From assembly GCF_000251145.1 (NCBI RefSeq), contig NZ_AIDW01000030.1, positions 1 to 43,755 on the forward strand: DNA of 43,755 nt. The letters are read 5' to 3'. Under the pieces are notes generated by a model. The model was not told where the DNA came from and did not search any database. It saw only the letters and a list, made by a program, of their open reading frames with translations. The stretch's first letter is position 1, and the number at the start of each line of letters is the position of its first letter. The stretch is from Sphingomonas sp. PAMC 26621. Its GTDB lineage: Bacteria > Pseudomonadota > Alphaproteobacteria > Sphingomonadales > Sphingomonadaceae. Shown here piece by piece: positions 23,063-30,641 of this stretch. A program made the position numbers and the translations under genes.

Positions 23063-23082
23063 AAGTTCGTCCGGACGAACTT
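23063..23082. repeat. parS: Candidate parS2 palindrome between the hypothetical and SRAP genes
   Basis: AAGTTCGTCCGGACGAACTT, perfect; extends to 22 bp. It is immediately upstream of the 22513-23043 gene and at the 3' end of the SRAP gene. Confidence 0.72.
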
Positions 23083-23090
23083 TTCACCGC

Positions 23091-23723
23091 CTATCGCTCT
23101 TTACGGCGCGTCGGGAAGACAGGGCCGCGCACCGTCATCTTGTCCGGATCAAAAGGCTTCTGGAGCCGAACAACGTCGTCGTATGAGCCGCGCAACCACG
23201 TCTCGATATCGTCGGGATCGAGTATCGTAATCATGGCTTTGGGGTGGATCGGGCTAACCAGCGTATTGGGATCGCACGTCACCATCGTAAAGCCGTTGCC
23301 CTCCGCTGTGGTCTGCCAGAATCCCGCAACAGCGAACACAGGCTGACTTGGCACCGAGAACCACATTTCGCCTTTGAGGGGCGGTTTGCCGTCCTCCAGA
23401 TCGTGCTTGTCCGGAGTGAACTCGCAGAACTCCGTGACAGGCACGAGGCAGCGGTTTTCCGGCTTCTCGGCCAGTTTGCGCCATTGAGGGAGCGCGAGGT
23501 TCCGCACGTTCGTCATCGGCCAAGGGGCTTTGCCGCCCGTAACGTCCCACGTCATCACGTCCCAGGCGCGTTCGCCGTCCTGTTCGCGGATGATGTAATT
23601 GCGGCTCTTCGGCCGCAGCTCGCGCGGATTAAACCGATTGTCGCGGGGGCGTTCGATAAAGAGCTTTGACGCCGATCCCCATAGGGTTTCTGGTTCGCCA
23701 TCCATGCGGGCGCGGTTGCACAT
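23091..23723 (-). CDS. SRAP-domain protein (YedK/HMCES-like abasic-site sensor)
   Basis: 210 residues beginning MCNR, with Cys2 as the conserved catalytic cysteine exposed after Met removal. Other family residues visible are NPRELRPKSRNYII, CLVPVTEFCEF (active-site Glu) and the HPKAMI box with the conserved His. SRAP proteins form a thiazolidine crosslink with abasic sites in single-stranded DNA and shield them. On a plasmid this fits protection of single strands during transfer or repair, next to umuDC. The ATG follows AGGGATCGCAAA; a 45-codon ORF ends 10 bp upstream. Confidence 0.88.
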   Translation of the reverse strand: MCNRARMDGEPETLWGSASKLFIERPRDNRFNPRELRPKSRNYIIREQDGERAWDVMTWDVTGGKAPWPMTNVRNLALPQWRKLAEKPENRCLVPVTEFCEFTPDKHDLEDGKPPLKGEMWFSVPSQPVFAVAGFWQTTAEGNGFTMVTCDPNTLVSPIHPKAMITILDPDDIETWLRGSYDDVVRLQKPFDPDKMTVRGPVFPTRRKER

Positions 23724-23733
23724 TTTGCGATCC

Positions 23734-23871
23734 CTAGTCGTCTATTGCGTGGTCACGGATCGCTTGAGCGATCTTACGCAGCAGCTCCAGAACGCGATCG
23801 TCAGTTTCGCTTTCCGCGAACGCTTCGACGATTTGAGCGGACTGTTCAAAGCTATCGGGGGTGTTTGCCAT
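23734..23871 (-). CDS. Very small hypothetical protein upstream of the SRAP gene
   Basis: 45 residues, acidic and helical: MANTPDSFEQSAQIVEAF then AESETDDRVLELLRKIAQ and AIRDHAIDD. It ends 10 bp before the SRAP start, so the two are probably one operon. The composition is protein-like (no rare-codon run, amphipathic helix). No obvious ribosome site, and no family recognised. Confidence 0.45.
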   Translation of the reverse strand: MANTPDSFEQSAQIVEAFAESETDDRVLELLRKIAQAIRDHAIDD

Positions 23872-23929
23872 ACCGCGAAGATGGTTCATCCGCTCGCGTT
23901 AGGCAACGAGCCGTGCGGCGATCGTCAGG

Positions 23930-24235
23930 CTAGTTGGAGCGCCCTACAGGATCGAGCTTCCAGCTTATCGGCGCACCGTCTGCGATCGAGCGCATGACCT
24001 TCGCAATTTCACCCCGACAATAATCCGCAGTCTCGCGCCGATCCTTTGCCGTGGTCGCTTCACCCGATTGCATGACGAGAGTAGCAATCGCAGCACATAG
24101 CGCGTCCACCGCGCTATCTAGCTCTATATAACCGCCCTCCGCACCTGGCACAGCGCCCGCGTCCACGACCGCAGTAAGCACGCCTTGAACGACCTTCTCG
24201 CGGTACGTCGGTGATGTGTCGCTAGTTGGAGCCAT
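23930..24235 (-). CDS. Small hypothetical protein
   Basis: 101 residues (MAPTSDTSPTYREKVVQGVLTAVVDAGAVPGAEGGYIELDSAVDALCAAIATLVMQSG...), helical and soluble. No family recognised. Same direction as the 45-codon ORF and SRAP gene, so possibly the first gene of that operon. It is divergent from umuD across the SOS box region. Confidence 0.55.
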   Translation of the reverse strand: MAPTSDTSPTYREKVVQGVLTAVVDAGAVPGAEGGYIELDSAVDALCAAIATLVMQSGEATTAKDRRETADYCRGEIAKVMRSIADGAPISWKLDPVGRSN

Positions 24236-24338
24236 CGCGGTAGCTTCGACGCTTAACCGAGGGCTTACATGGGGTTCGCAATGATACTCGAAAGCACGAA
24301 CCCCGCCGCGTAAAATCAGATCAGCCGAAAATCTAGCC

Positions 24339-24353
24339 GTTCCCTTTCTGTTC
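24339..24353 (+). promoter_or_regulatory. LexA (SOS) box upstream of umuDC
   Basis: GTTC-CCTTTCT-GTTC is an exact match to the alphaproteobacterial LexA operator GTTC-N7-GTTC. It lies 37 bp before the umuD start, so the operon should be induced by DNA damage. Confidence 0.8.
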
Positions 24354-24390
24354 TTTCATGCGTTATGAGGGGCCGAAGGGAGACGCCAAA

Positions 24391-24825
24391 ATGCTGCCGC
24401 TGATGCAGCCAATTCCGATCGCAGATATTCCGCTAGGCATATTTCCGCGCATTCTCGCAGCCGCTGGAGCTGGATTCCCATCGCCCGCGCAGGACTGGGC
24501 CTGCGAGTCCGTCAATCTGGTGGACCTGTTACGATTGGATCGAGCCGCGAGCTTTGTTTTCCGGATCGAGGGAAGCAGCATGAGGGATGCAGGAATCCAC
24601 GATAACGACGTGGTTGTGGTCGATCGAGACACGCGCCCGTCAGACGGTCATATTGTAATCGCGGTTGTAGATGGCGGGTTCGTATGTCGCCAACTGGTGT
24701 TCCGCGAAGGTGTGCCGCACTTGGAGGCGCGCAACGTATCGACCAGCTATCCCGTGACAATCGCAGATGAGGCGGTCGACGTGTCGGGCGTCGTCCGATC
24801 GGGCGTCCGCGACTACCGGCGTTAG
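24391..24825 (+). CDS. umuD: UmuD-like SOS mutagenesis protein, catalytic Lys replaced
   Basis: 144 residues, the usual UmuD length. The cleavage site region AGFPSPAQDW matches the UmuD CGFPSPA bond, and the nucleophile lies in RIEGSSMRDAGI (Ser). The residue aligned with the general-base Lys (VKKL in E. coli UmuD, VKRL in LexA) is Arg here: DGGFVCRQLVF. Self-cleavage to UmuD' may therefore be weak or lost, though Arg could be an annotated variant of this subgroup. The start ATG 24391 has GGGAGA upstream; an earlier ATG at 24358 sits too near the SOS box. First gene of umuDC. Confidence 0.85.
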   Translation: MLPLMQPIPIADIPLGIFPRILAAAGAGFPSPAQDWACESVNLVDLLRLDRAASFVFRIEGSSMRDAGIHDNDVVVVDRDTRPSDGHIVIAVVDGGFVCRQLVFREGVPHLEARNVSTSYPVTIADEAVDVSGVVRSGVRDYRR

Positions 24826-24833
24826 ATCGAGCT

Positions 24834-26097
24834 ATGTCCTACGCAATCTGTGACGTGGCGAATTTCTATGTATCGAGCGAGCGGCTTTTTGATCCTCGCT
24901 TGCGTGGCGTGCCGGTAATTGTACTATCCAACAACGACGGATGCGCCATCGCTAGAAGCGAAGAAGCAAAGGCCCTGCATATAAAAATGGGCGATCCGAT
25001 GTTTAAGATTCGTGACGTTGTAAAACGTCACGGAATACAGGTTCGTTCGTCTAATTATGAATTGTACGCCGATCTAAATAGGCGTTTCAATGCCGTTATT
25101 GCGGAGTTTTCCGGCACGGTTGAGGTCTATTCAATAGACGAGAGTTCTTTTCGCCTTCCCGTTCTTCCGAGCGGAGTTGGCGACGTGGCAACCGCGCACC
25201 GCGTCATCGATGCCATATCACGAAGCGTTGGTTTGCCTACCCGCATAGGATTAGGACCAACGCGAACACTATCAAAGGTTGCTAATGCTCTTGCAAAAGC
25301 GACTGAAAAGATTTTGGGGCGGCGTCGTCGACCTTCACGACGAGGAATTGCGTCGCCGGCTGTTCGCGCAATGGCCGGTCGGAGAGGTTTGGGGGATCGG
25401 GAAGGCTCTGGAGGCCCGCCTGAAGCCGCTAGGGGTGCGAACTACGGCTGACCTTGCTGCATTGCCCCCAGCGGTCGCGAGAGACGCCGGAACCGTCGTT
25501 CTGGAGCGCCTTGTGCGTGAGTTGAACGGTATCGAGTGCGCCGAGTTCACGGTTGAACCGGAGGCAATGAAGGGAACAGCCGTCACGCGGCAGTTTGGCG
25601 CACCTGTCAGCACGTTGGACGACCTATGCGAGGCGATGGCACGTCGCGCAGCTCGCGCGGCCGAGAAGATACGCGCGCAAGGGCTGATGGCGTCTCGCAT
25701 GATCGTCTTCGCGCACGGCAGCAGATACCGGCCGAACCCACCGAGCGCATCGCGATCGGCGCGCTTGTCCCCGGCGAGCCATGACCCCCGCGTAATAGTC
25801 GGGATGGCAACGAGGCTTACCGAGGCGATGTTTCAGGAGGGCGGGGTATATACGAAATGCGGGGTTCTTCTGGAGGATCTAAACCCGGCTGGAGCGGCGC
25901 AGACCGACTTGTTCGCGATATCCGACCCGCGCGCTCCTGGCCTGTTAGCCGCGATGGACGGACTAAATGCGCGCTTCGGACGAGATACGATCACCGTTGC
26001 GGCGCAAGGGCGCGGGCCAAAGTCTTTCGATACCAAGCGCAGCCAGAAATCTAATTCGTGGACGACCAACATCGCGGAAATCCCGGTTGCGCGATGA
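24834..26097 (+). pseudogene. umuC: UmuC-like Y-family DNA polymerase V subunit, frameshifted
   Basis: The combined length of about 420 codons equals UmuC. The N-terminal part has the palm motifs YAICDVANFYVSSERLFDP and YSIDESSFRL (catalytic acidic residues present) and NNDGCAIARSEEAK. At about 25305-25320 (run AAAAGATTTTGGGG) the frame breaks after KVANALAKATEK. It resumes one base over with FWGGVVDLHDEELRRRLFAQWPVGEVWGIGKALEARL (helix-hairpin-helix), then the little-finger domain to 26097. One extra base explains it: a true mutation, a sequencing error in the homopolymers, or ribosomal slippage. Translesion synthesis is otherwise the role. Confidence 0.85.
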
Positions 26098-26321
26098 GTA
26101 CTGCGCGTTTTGAAACGACGATGGATTACGCGCGTCATCGCGCAGATATGCGAATCGTGTGCCAGTGCGGGCGGACGATTAATGTACCGTTCGCCAACGT
26201 ATTGAAGCTCTTTGGCGGTTTGCCGCAAACAATGCCGCAAGCCATTGCGCGGCTAAAGTGCAAGCGGTGTTTCAAGCGGGGGCAAGTGACGGTCTCGCCT
26301 GTGCCTACGGTTCAGCGATAA
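26094..26321 (+). CDS. Small zinc-ribbon-like protein coupled to umuC
   Basis: 75 residues. The ATG overlaps the umuC TGA (ATGA). Two Cys pairs, IVCQCGRTI and KCKRCFKRG, separated by about 35 residues, suggest a small zinc ribbon. Function unknown; coupling to umuC suggests an SOS-linked accessory. Confidence 0.65.
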   Translation: MSTARFETTMDYARHRADMRIVCQCGRTINVPFANVLKLFGGLPQTMPQAIARLKCKRCFKRGQVTVSPVPTVQR

Positions 26322-26340
26322 GGCTTGCAGCTTGTCGTTA

Positions 26341-26357
26341 AGGACGTGGAACGTCCT
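26341..26357 (+). terminator. Hairpin after the umuDC operon
   Basis: AGGACGT, GGA, ACGTCCT: perfect 7-bp stem with a 3-nt loop, 20 bp after the last gene. A weak T-rich tail makes it a terminator candidate only. Confidence 0.45.
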
Positions 26358-26373
26358 CTAGTATTCTCATAAA

Positions 26374-26395
26374 GGATCGAATTTTGGGAATGGCC
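26374..26395 (-). repeat. Dispersed intergenic repeat, copy A
   Basis: The reverse strand reads GGCCATTCCCAAAATTCGAT. Similar cores occur at 26921, 27369, 28328 and 31881 (ATTCCC[AG]AAA..TCGAT), always between genes. Resembles a degenerate repeat family of accessory DNA. Confidence 0.5.
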
Positions 26396-26473
26396 TCATA
26401 AGAGGCGACAGCTATCCTCCCCCCATTCCGGCCATTCCGCTATCGCCCATTCCCGGTCGATTGGGACGCGCGT

Positions 26474-26818
26474 TCAGCGTCTCGAAACCGGTCGATCGTT
26501 AAGTTCGAACCATTCTACAAAAAGCTTCCGAATCGTAGCGACGTGGCCACGGAGATCGTTCGGCACATCAACTGTCATTCGATGTAAAGGTCGGATATCG
26601 TCTGCCTCCTCGACGTAGTGGGTTATACAAGGTCCCCACGTCACATCTTTGATAACAGAAACGAAAAGTTCGCGAACGCCGTCTTCGGCATAAAAGCTCG
26701 ATCCGTCGATTGGATTGTAAGCGGATGCTGGACGAATACGAACGCCAGAATTTAAAATAGTAAGTTCGGCCGCAAGCTCTAGTCGCTCAGCACTCAGTGT
26801 CTTTAGGTTGCGGTCCAC
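26474..26818 (-). CDS. Hypothetical protein
   Basis: 114 residues (GTG start MDRNLKTLSAERLELAAELTILNSGVRIRPASAYNPIDGSSFYAEDG...). It looks like an alpha/beta soluble protein; no family recognised and no clear ribosome site. Isolated gene at the start of the accessory region. Confidence 0.5.
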   Translation of the reverse strand: MDRNLKTLSAERLELAAELTILNSGVRIRPASAYNPIDGSSFYAEDGVRELFVSVIKDVTWGPCITHYVEEADDIRPLHRMTVDVPNDLRGHVATIRKLFVEWFELNDRPVSRR

Positions 26819-26920
26819 TGCGAATTACCCTGAGCCAAGTTTGTATGAAGGCTCTCATACCTACTTTTTTGATGATTTTGGCCTCAAATCTGCCGTTCCG
26901 TTTTTCTTCATAACCCGGAA

Positions 26921-26938
26921 ATTTCCGAAATTCGATCC
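26921..26938 (+). repeat. Dispersed intergenic repeat, copy B
   Basis: ATTTCCGAAATTCGATCC, one of the cores described at 26374. Confidence 0.4.
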
Positions 26939-27009
26939 TTCACGAGAACGTCGGAATCGGCAAGAACACCCAATTACAGGTATTAGGCAGATCGGTCGAA
27001 GGTTGAGCT

Positions 27010-27333
27010 ATGTTCGATGATGCTATTGCGGGTAATTTATGGATGATCGCTGTCGTGGCAGCTGTGGTTGGCGCTGGCTTAGCTGGGTTTCCCCGTTCTC
27101 GACTTCGAAGCGTGCTCATCTGGAGTTGGTGTCTTGCGCCAGTGATATTAGCGGTTTGTGTAATGGCTGCCTTGATCCTGCAAAGCGACTATCACGCGGC
27201 CTTCTACGCAACGTATTTTCCTTTGCTTTTGACCATTGCCCTGCCTCTATGGTCGGGTTTGGCGCTCACTCCTTACGAGATAATTCGCCGCTGGCGCGAA
27301 ATGCGTAACGAGATCAATGGCCGGAGCGACTAA
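27010..27333 (+). CDS. Small integral membrane protein
   Basis: 107 residues with three predicted membrane helices: MIAVVAAVVGAGLAGF, VLIWSWCLAPVILAVCVMAALIL and YATYFPLLLTIALPLWSGLALT. It ends with a basic cytosolic tail. No family recognised. Confidence 0.6.
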   Translation: MFDDAIAGNLWMIAVVAAVVGAGLAGFPRSRLRSVLIWSWCLAPVILAVCVMAALILQSDYHAAFYATYFPLLLTIALPLWSGLALTPYEIIRRWREMRNEINGRSD

Positions 27334-27539
27334 CCGAGAGGCGCAACATCCACTTCCACCGATCCCTTCCATTCCCAAAATCCGATGCTATTTCGGGAAA
27401 CAGCGAACTACCGGTGTGCCCACCTGTGGTGGAGCAATCCGCCCGGTGTGATAGCGAAAAAGGCTTGAGTGCCGGGAAGACCCGACAGCTGCTGCGGCGC
27501 AGCAGGCCGGGTCGCCGTCCCCCCGGGGGGCGGTCACCT
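27334..27539. repeat. Intergenic region with dispersed repeat copy C and stacked hairpins
   Basis: 27369-27387 is a copy of the ATTCCCAAAA..CCGAT repeat. At 27479-27513 GACCCG...CGGGTC encloses an inner CTGCTGC/GCAGCAG hairpin. At 27519-27530 lies the perfect CCCCCCGGGGGG. The gap is strongly structured and may be a terminator for both neighbours, which converge here. Confidence 0.5.
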
Positions 27540-28208
27540 CTAGGGAACGCCATGTCGCGGAAGGTTGCTTGGCGTTTCAGCGAAGATGACGCGCCAAACG
27601 GGACGCTCCGCGCGGAAGGTCGGGCGGCTATCGGAGTCTCGCGTTAGCTGAACAGTGACCCGCGTCACCCCCAGTTCGTCCGCTGACACCTCATGCCAGC
27701 TTGTCGGATCGGCGGGGTCGGTGAACGTCACGAACATCGGCCAGGTCCTGATAACGTCGTCGCGATGATAGGGACCGTCGCTGATGTCGCCTCGCAGGAC
27801 CTGACGGGGCAGATCGCGCTCCGTTTGAAGGGCGACCGTCGGTTCGTATTTGCCCTTGCCGTTCTCAGACTCGCGCTTGGTGGCCAAGATGGTTGCGACC
27901 GCCTCGGGTGGAACATCGTAGATCGGAAGGGCGTAGACAGTGGCTCGCCCGGGTGCGGCAATGGCGACCGGGTTATGGTTCGTATGATCCACATGCTGTT
28001 TGCGCAGGCCCTCAAGGGCGAAGTCCGATTCATACTTCACCTGGGTAACGGACGAGAACGTCCGCCCGTCCGCATATATCGTAAGACGATACCGGTAGTC
28101 GTCGGGTGAATCGATCGAGGCGCACGCCTTCAGCGTTACGAAAAACATCATGCTGACCAGCAGGAACAGAAGCGCCCCGAATACCTCAAAACTGCCTGCC
28201 CACTTCAT
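27540..28208 (-). CDS. Membrane-anchored hypothetical protein, paralogue of the gene at 29306
   Basis: 222 residues. The N-terminus is one hydrophobic segment, GALLFLLVSMMFFVTLKACAS, either a membrane anchor or an atypical lipoprotein signal. The exported domain shares pattern with the protein at 29306-30013: YRYRLTIYADGRTFSS versus VRYRISIDVLDHGRLRS near the start, and WPMFVTFTDPADPTS versus CPFFVRFEDSEDVTS later, followed by similar beta segments. Function unknown. Confidence 0.6.
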   Translation of the reverse strand: MKWAGSFEVFGALLFLLVSMMFFVTLKACASIDSPDDYRYRLTIYADGRTFSSVTQVKYESDFALEGLRKQHVDHTNHNPVAIAAPGRATVYALPIYDVPPEAVATILATKRESENGKGKYEPTVALQTERDLPRQVLRGDISDGPYHRDDVIRTWPMFVTFTDPADPTSWHEVSADELGVTRVTVQLTRDSDSRPTFRAERPVWRVIFAETPSNLPRHGVP

Positions 28209-28327
28209 GGCGATTACTGTAGGGCTTAAAAGCGTGACGAATGGTTAAGCACCGCGCTTCAGACCTGCGGCTGGAGCATAGCCGACGGAGCGCCGGGAGT
28301 GCGGGGGGGCGTAACTGGCGTTTTCAC

Positions 28328-28346
28328 TATTCCCAAAAGGGATCGA
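28328..28346 (+). repeat. Dispersed intergenic repeat, copy D
   Basis: TATTCCCAAAAGGGATCGAG core with a following TTTCGAGAATG that mirrors it, so this copy forms a dyad. Between convergent or divergent gene ends, as with the other copies. Confidence 0.45.
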
Positions 28347-28485
28347 GTTTCGAGAATGCCCGCCTCATTCCGGTTCGCGACCTGACATGTATCGCTGATA
28401 TCTGCACCTTTGTCGGGGCCTAGCGCCAACGCGGATCGCAAACCGCGCGTTGACTCCTCATGGCAATGAGGTTCAATTTTGGATC

Positions 28486-28872
28486 ATGACCAATGCTGAC
28501 CACCTGATCCCGCGACTTTACAAGGTGAGTACGCTTTTCGTGGCTTTATCATCTACGGCATGCGCTTCGGCGCAGGACTATGACCAGGCGGCAAGAAATG
28601 CGGCACGGGCATGCAATGTCTCTGAAGGCAATCTCGTTTTAACTAGTGATCGTGGCGTTGATCAGCGACGTTTCTGGTTGGTGGCTCGGCGTGGCGCGGT
28701 AACACAGGCGCAATTTGACTGCATCGATAAATGGTCAGTTACCAACTTTACGCTCCATGCAGAATTGGCTTCGTCCTTACCTCCAAGATGGCCGAGCAAA
28801 GCGGAAACCGAACAGCAAGCTGATCTTTTGGCGAACAAGATGGTCGCGGAAAGGGTATTACCCCATCCGTGA
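28486..28872 (+). CDS. Hypothetical exported protein
   Basis: 128 residues. A signal-like N-terminus, LYKVSTLFVALSSTACASAQ, is followed by a small domain (DYDQAARNAARACNVSEGNLVLTSDRGVDQRRFWLVARRGAVTQAQFDCIDKW) with two Cys that could pair. ATG 28486 has GAGG upstream; a TTG start 12 codons earlier is less likely. No family recognised. Confidence 0.55.
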   Translation: MTNADHLIPRLYKVSTLFVALSSTACASAQDYDQAARNAARACNVSEGNLVLTSDRGVDQRRFWLVARRGAVTQAQFDCIDKWSVTNFTLHAELASSLPPRWPSKAETEQQADLLANKMVAERVLPHP

Positions 28873-29049
28873 TTATAGCGCCGACTTACCGACATCTGGC
28901 AGGCGTTAGTGTACGTAAGCCGTAGGCGTTTCCGCGTTACGATCCCAACTTAGAACGCCCTCGCTACACTGCGACGTTCTCGGAATCGATGGTCAATCGA
29001 GAACCGTGGGCTTCGTCCCGGCGTCAGCGTGGGAACCGGCCATGGATGG

Positions 29050-29297
29050 GTGCTGCGACGACGCCTGCTGGGATTGGAAGCGTGCGGAACTCCGCCATCA
29101 TCGTCCCGTTTCGTCCGTTGAAACGCTCATCCAGCGGTCGACAGCAATTGACGCGCTCGGCCCGGAAGGCGCGATAGTCGCCTCGGACCTCGCACCACGC
29201 GCCGATAGCCGTTTACATTTAGACCTGCGAGGTGCTGACCGTAGCCGCGATTGTAAACATCGACCGAAAGCAACGCCAAAAGCAGATCCTGGTTCAT
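29050..29297 (-). pseudogene. Gene scar: lipase-like N-terminus joined to WYL-domain C-terminus
   Basis: ATG 29297 (GAGG upstream) reads MNQDLLLALLSVDVYNRGYG, a start seen in small lipase-like proteins (from memory). At about 29195-29210 that frame becomes meaningless. The neighbouring frame reads IGAWCEVRGDYRAFRAERV then a tail ending near 29050, which matches the C-terminal consensus of WYL-domain regulators (WCxLRxDFRxFRxDRI). Two unrelated gene ends appear fused by deletion. Both identifications are by pattern only. Confidence 0.45.
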
Positions 29298-29305
29298 TGC
29301 CGGCC

Positions 29306-30013
29306 TCACTGCGCAAAGTTTTCCTGAGTCACCCGCCTCGGATCTTCCACCGAAAGGCCACCATACCACCTTACGAAATCACTACTGGATTTATAAGGCG
29401 GCATGTCTCTCTCATCGTTGCGAGAAACCGGATCGTCAGTGATTTCTACCCTCACTAATTTTAACACGACGCCTGCCCCGAGCTCTTCCTCAAATTTTTC
29501 CGGATAAAGAGGTTGAATGCTGGTGACATCCTCGCTGTCTTCAAACCGGACAAAAAAAGGGCAAACGTCGCCACCTGCCCCCGGAACTCTACAGTCAAGA
29601 CTACGCATCAAGCCTGGCTGAAGCTTAATCGCATTAAGATCTTCGATGCGATCGTTGTGGATAGGCAATTTGCCAGCCTTACCTCGCCCAATGTCGCCAA
29701 ACAGCGTTTCTGGAATCAGGCTCATGTTGTCGAACGAGGTAGGCAGGTCGTTAGCGGATCGGCCGGCCAGCAACGCGTATATCCGTCCTTTAAGAAGATG
29801 GACAATGATTGCCTCCCCGCGTAATTTGGATTCATATCCACCGTTTAAACCTTTGGAAACAGTCACGCTCCATACGCTTGATCCAGACCGGAGACGACCG
29901 TGATCGAGTACGTCAATCGATATACGGTATCTTACCTCGCTTGATCTATGGCAACTTGCAGTGAAGATGAGCATACCGCAAATAGCCAATAATCTAAATC
30001 GTTTCCTAAGCAT
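29306..30013 (-). CDS. Lipoprotein, paralogue of the gene at 27540
   Basis: 235 residues with a clear lipobox: LLAICGMLIFTASC, so it is exported and lipid-anchored. The remainder matches the 27540-28208 protein in its opening strand and in the FVxFxDxxDxTS block. The start ATG (30011-30013) overlaps the stop of the preceding gene as TGATG, hence translational coupling; a TTG at 30031 is the alternative. Function unknown. Confidence 0.65.
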   Translation of the reverse strand: MLRKRFRLLAICGMLIFTASCHRSSEVRYRISIDVLDHGRLRSGSSVWSVTVSKGLNGGYESKLRGEAIIVHLLKGRIYALLAGRSANDLPTSFDNMSLIPETLFGDIGRGKAGKLPIHNDRIEDLNAIKLQPGLMRSLDCRVPGAGGDVCPFFVRFEDSEDVTSIQPLYPEKFEEELGAGVVLKLVRVEITDDPVSRNDERDMPPYKSSSDFVRWYGGLSVEDPRRVTQENFAQ

Positions 30014-30543
30014 CAGCCGACTTTTCCGCAATCTATTGCAGCCTTGGCCACTCGTTGATGCTCAGTTGAAGGAACAGAGAAGTGCTTAGCTGCCCAAGCG
30101 GTCAATAGGCGACAGGCGCCGTTTAGCACGTCACTCGATCTGCGGAACGCCAACCACGCCTTGCGATCCGCAACAAACTGGTGAGCCCGAGTCACCAGAA
30201 CGCGAACGTCACCTGTTCGGGACATACGCTCTGCGGTCAGGTCAAGCCTTAGCCGCAAACCGCCAGCTTCATAGTTCGCAATGTAGAACTCTTGGCTAGG
30301 GTGCAATCGATCAACCCGCATCCAGCCGGTGGTCTCGTCATCATAGAAGCGCTGCTCGGCGTTATCGAACCTAATCATTGGCAGAACATAGCCGAGACTG
30401 TGTTCATGATCTCTGAATTTCCACGTAGGCGCGTCGGCTTCCCGAATGGGAACGGCGATCGAGAAGGCCCAGGCATTCCCGGAATCGATCCTTTTCGAGA
30501 AAGCACCCAGTCCGCTAGCGCCCAGGATGCGACGTTTTGACAC
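30013..30543 (-). CDS. Hypothetical protein coupled to the lipoprotein gene
   Basis: 176 residues with a GTG start (MSKRRILGASGLGAFSKRIDSGNAWAFSIAVPIREADAPTWKFRDHEHSLGYVLPMIRFDNAEQRFYDDE...). It has no membrane segment and no recognised family. Its stop overlaps the lipoprotein start (TGATG), so the two products probably act together. Confidence 0.5.
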   Translation of the reverse strand: MSKRRILGASGLGAFSKRIDSGNAWAFSIAVPIREADAPTWKFRDHEHSLGYVLPMIRFDNAEQRFYDDETTGWMRVDRLHPSQEFYIANYEAGGLRLRLDLTAERMSRTGDVRVLVTRAHQFVADRKAWLAFRRSSDVLNGACRLLTAWAAKHFSVPSTEHQRVAKAAIDCGKVG

Positions 30544-30641
30544 ATGAAGACATGCTCAGACCTGTTGCTGCGGGCCGCTGGCAATCTGGGCAGACATGGC
30601 CCAATGTGCATTTGCTTTGGGAGCCTGGACTAGGAGCGGCC

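Noticed and set aside
29006..29458. 150-codon plus-strand frame
   Set aside because: Covers the lipase/WYL scar and the end of the lipoprotein gene on the opposite strand; no family resemblance.
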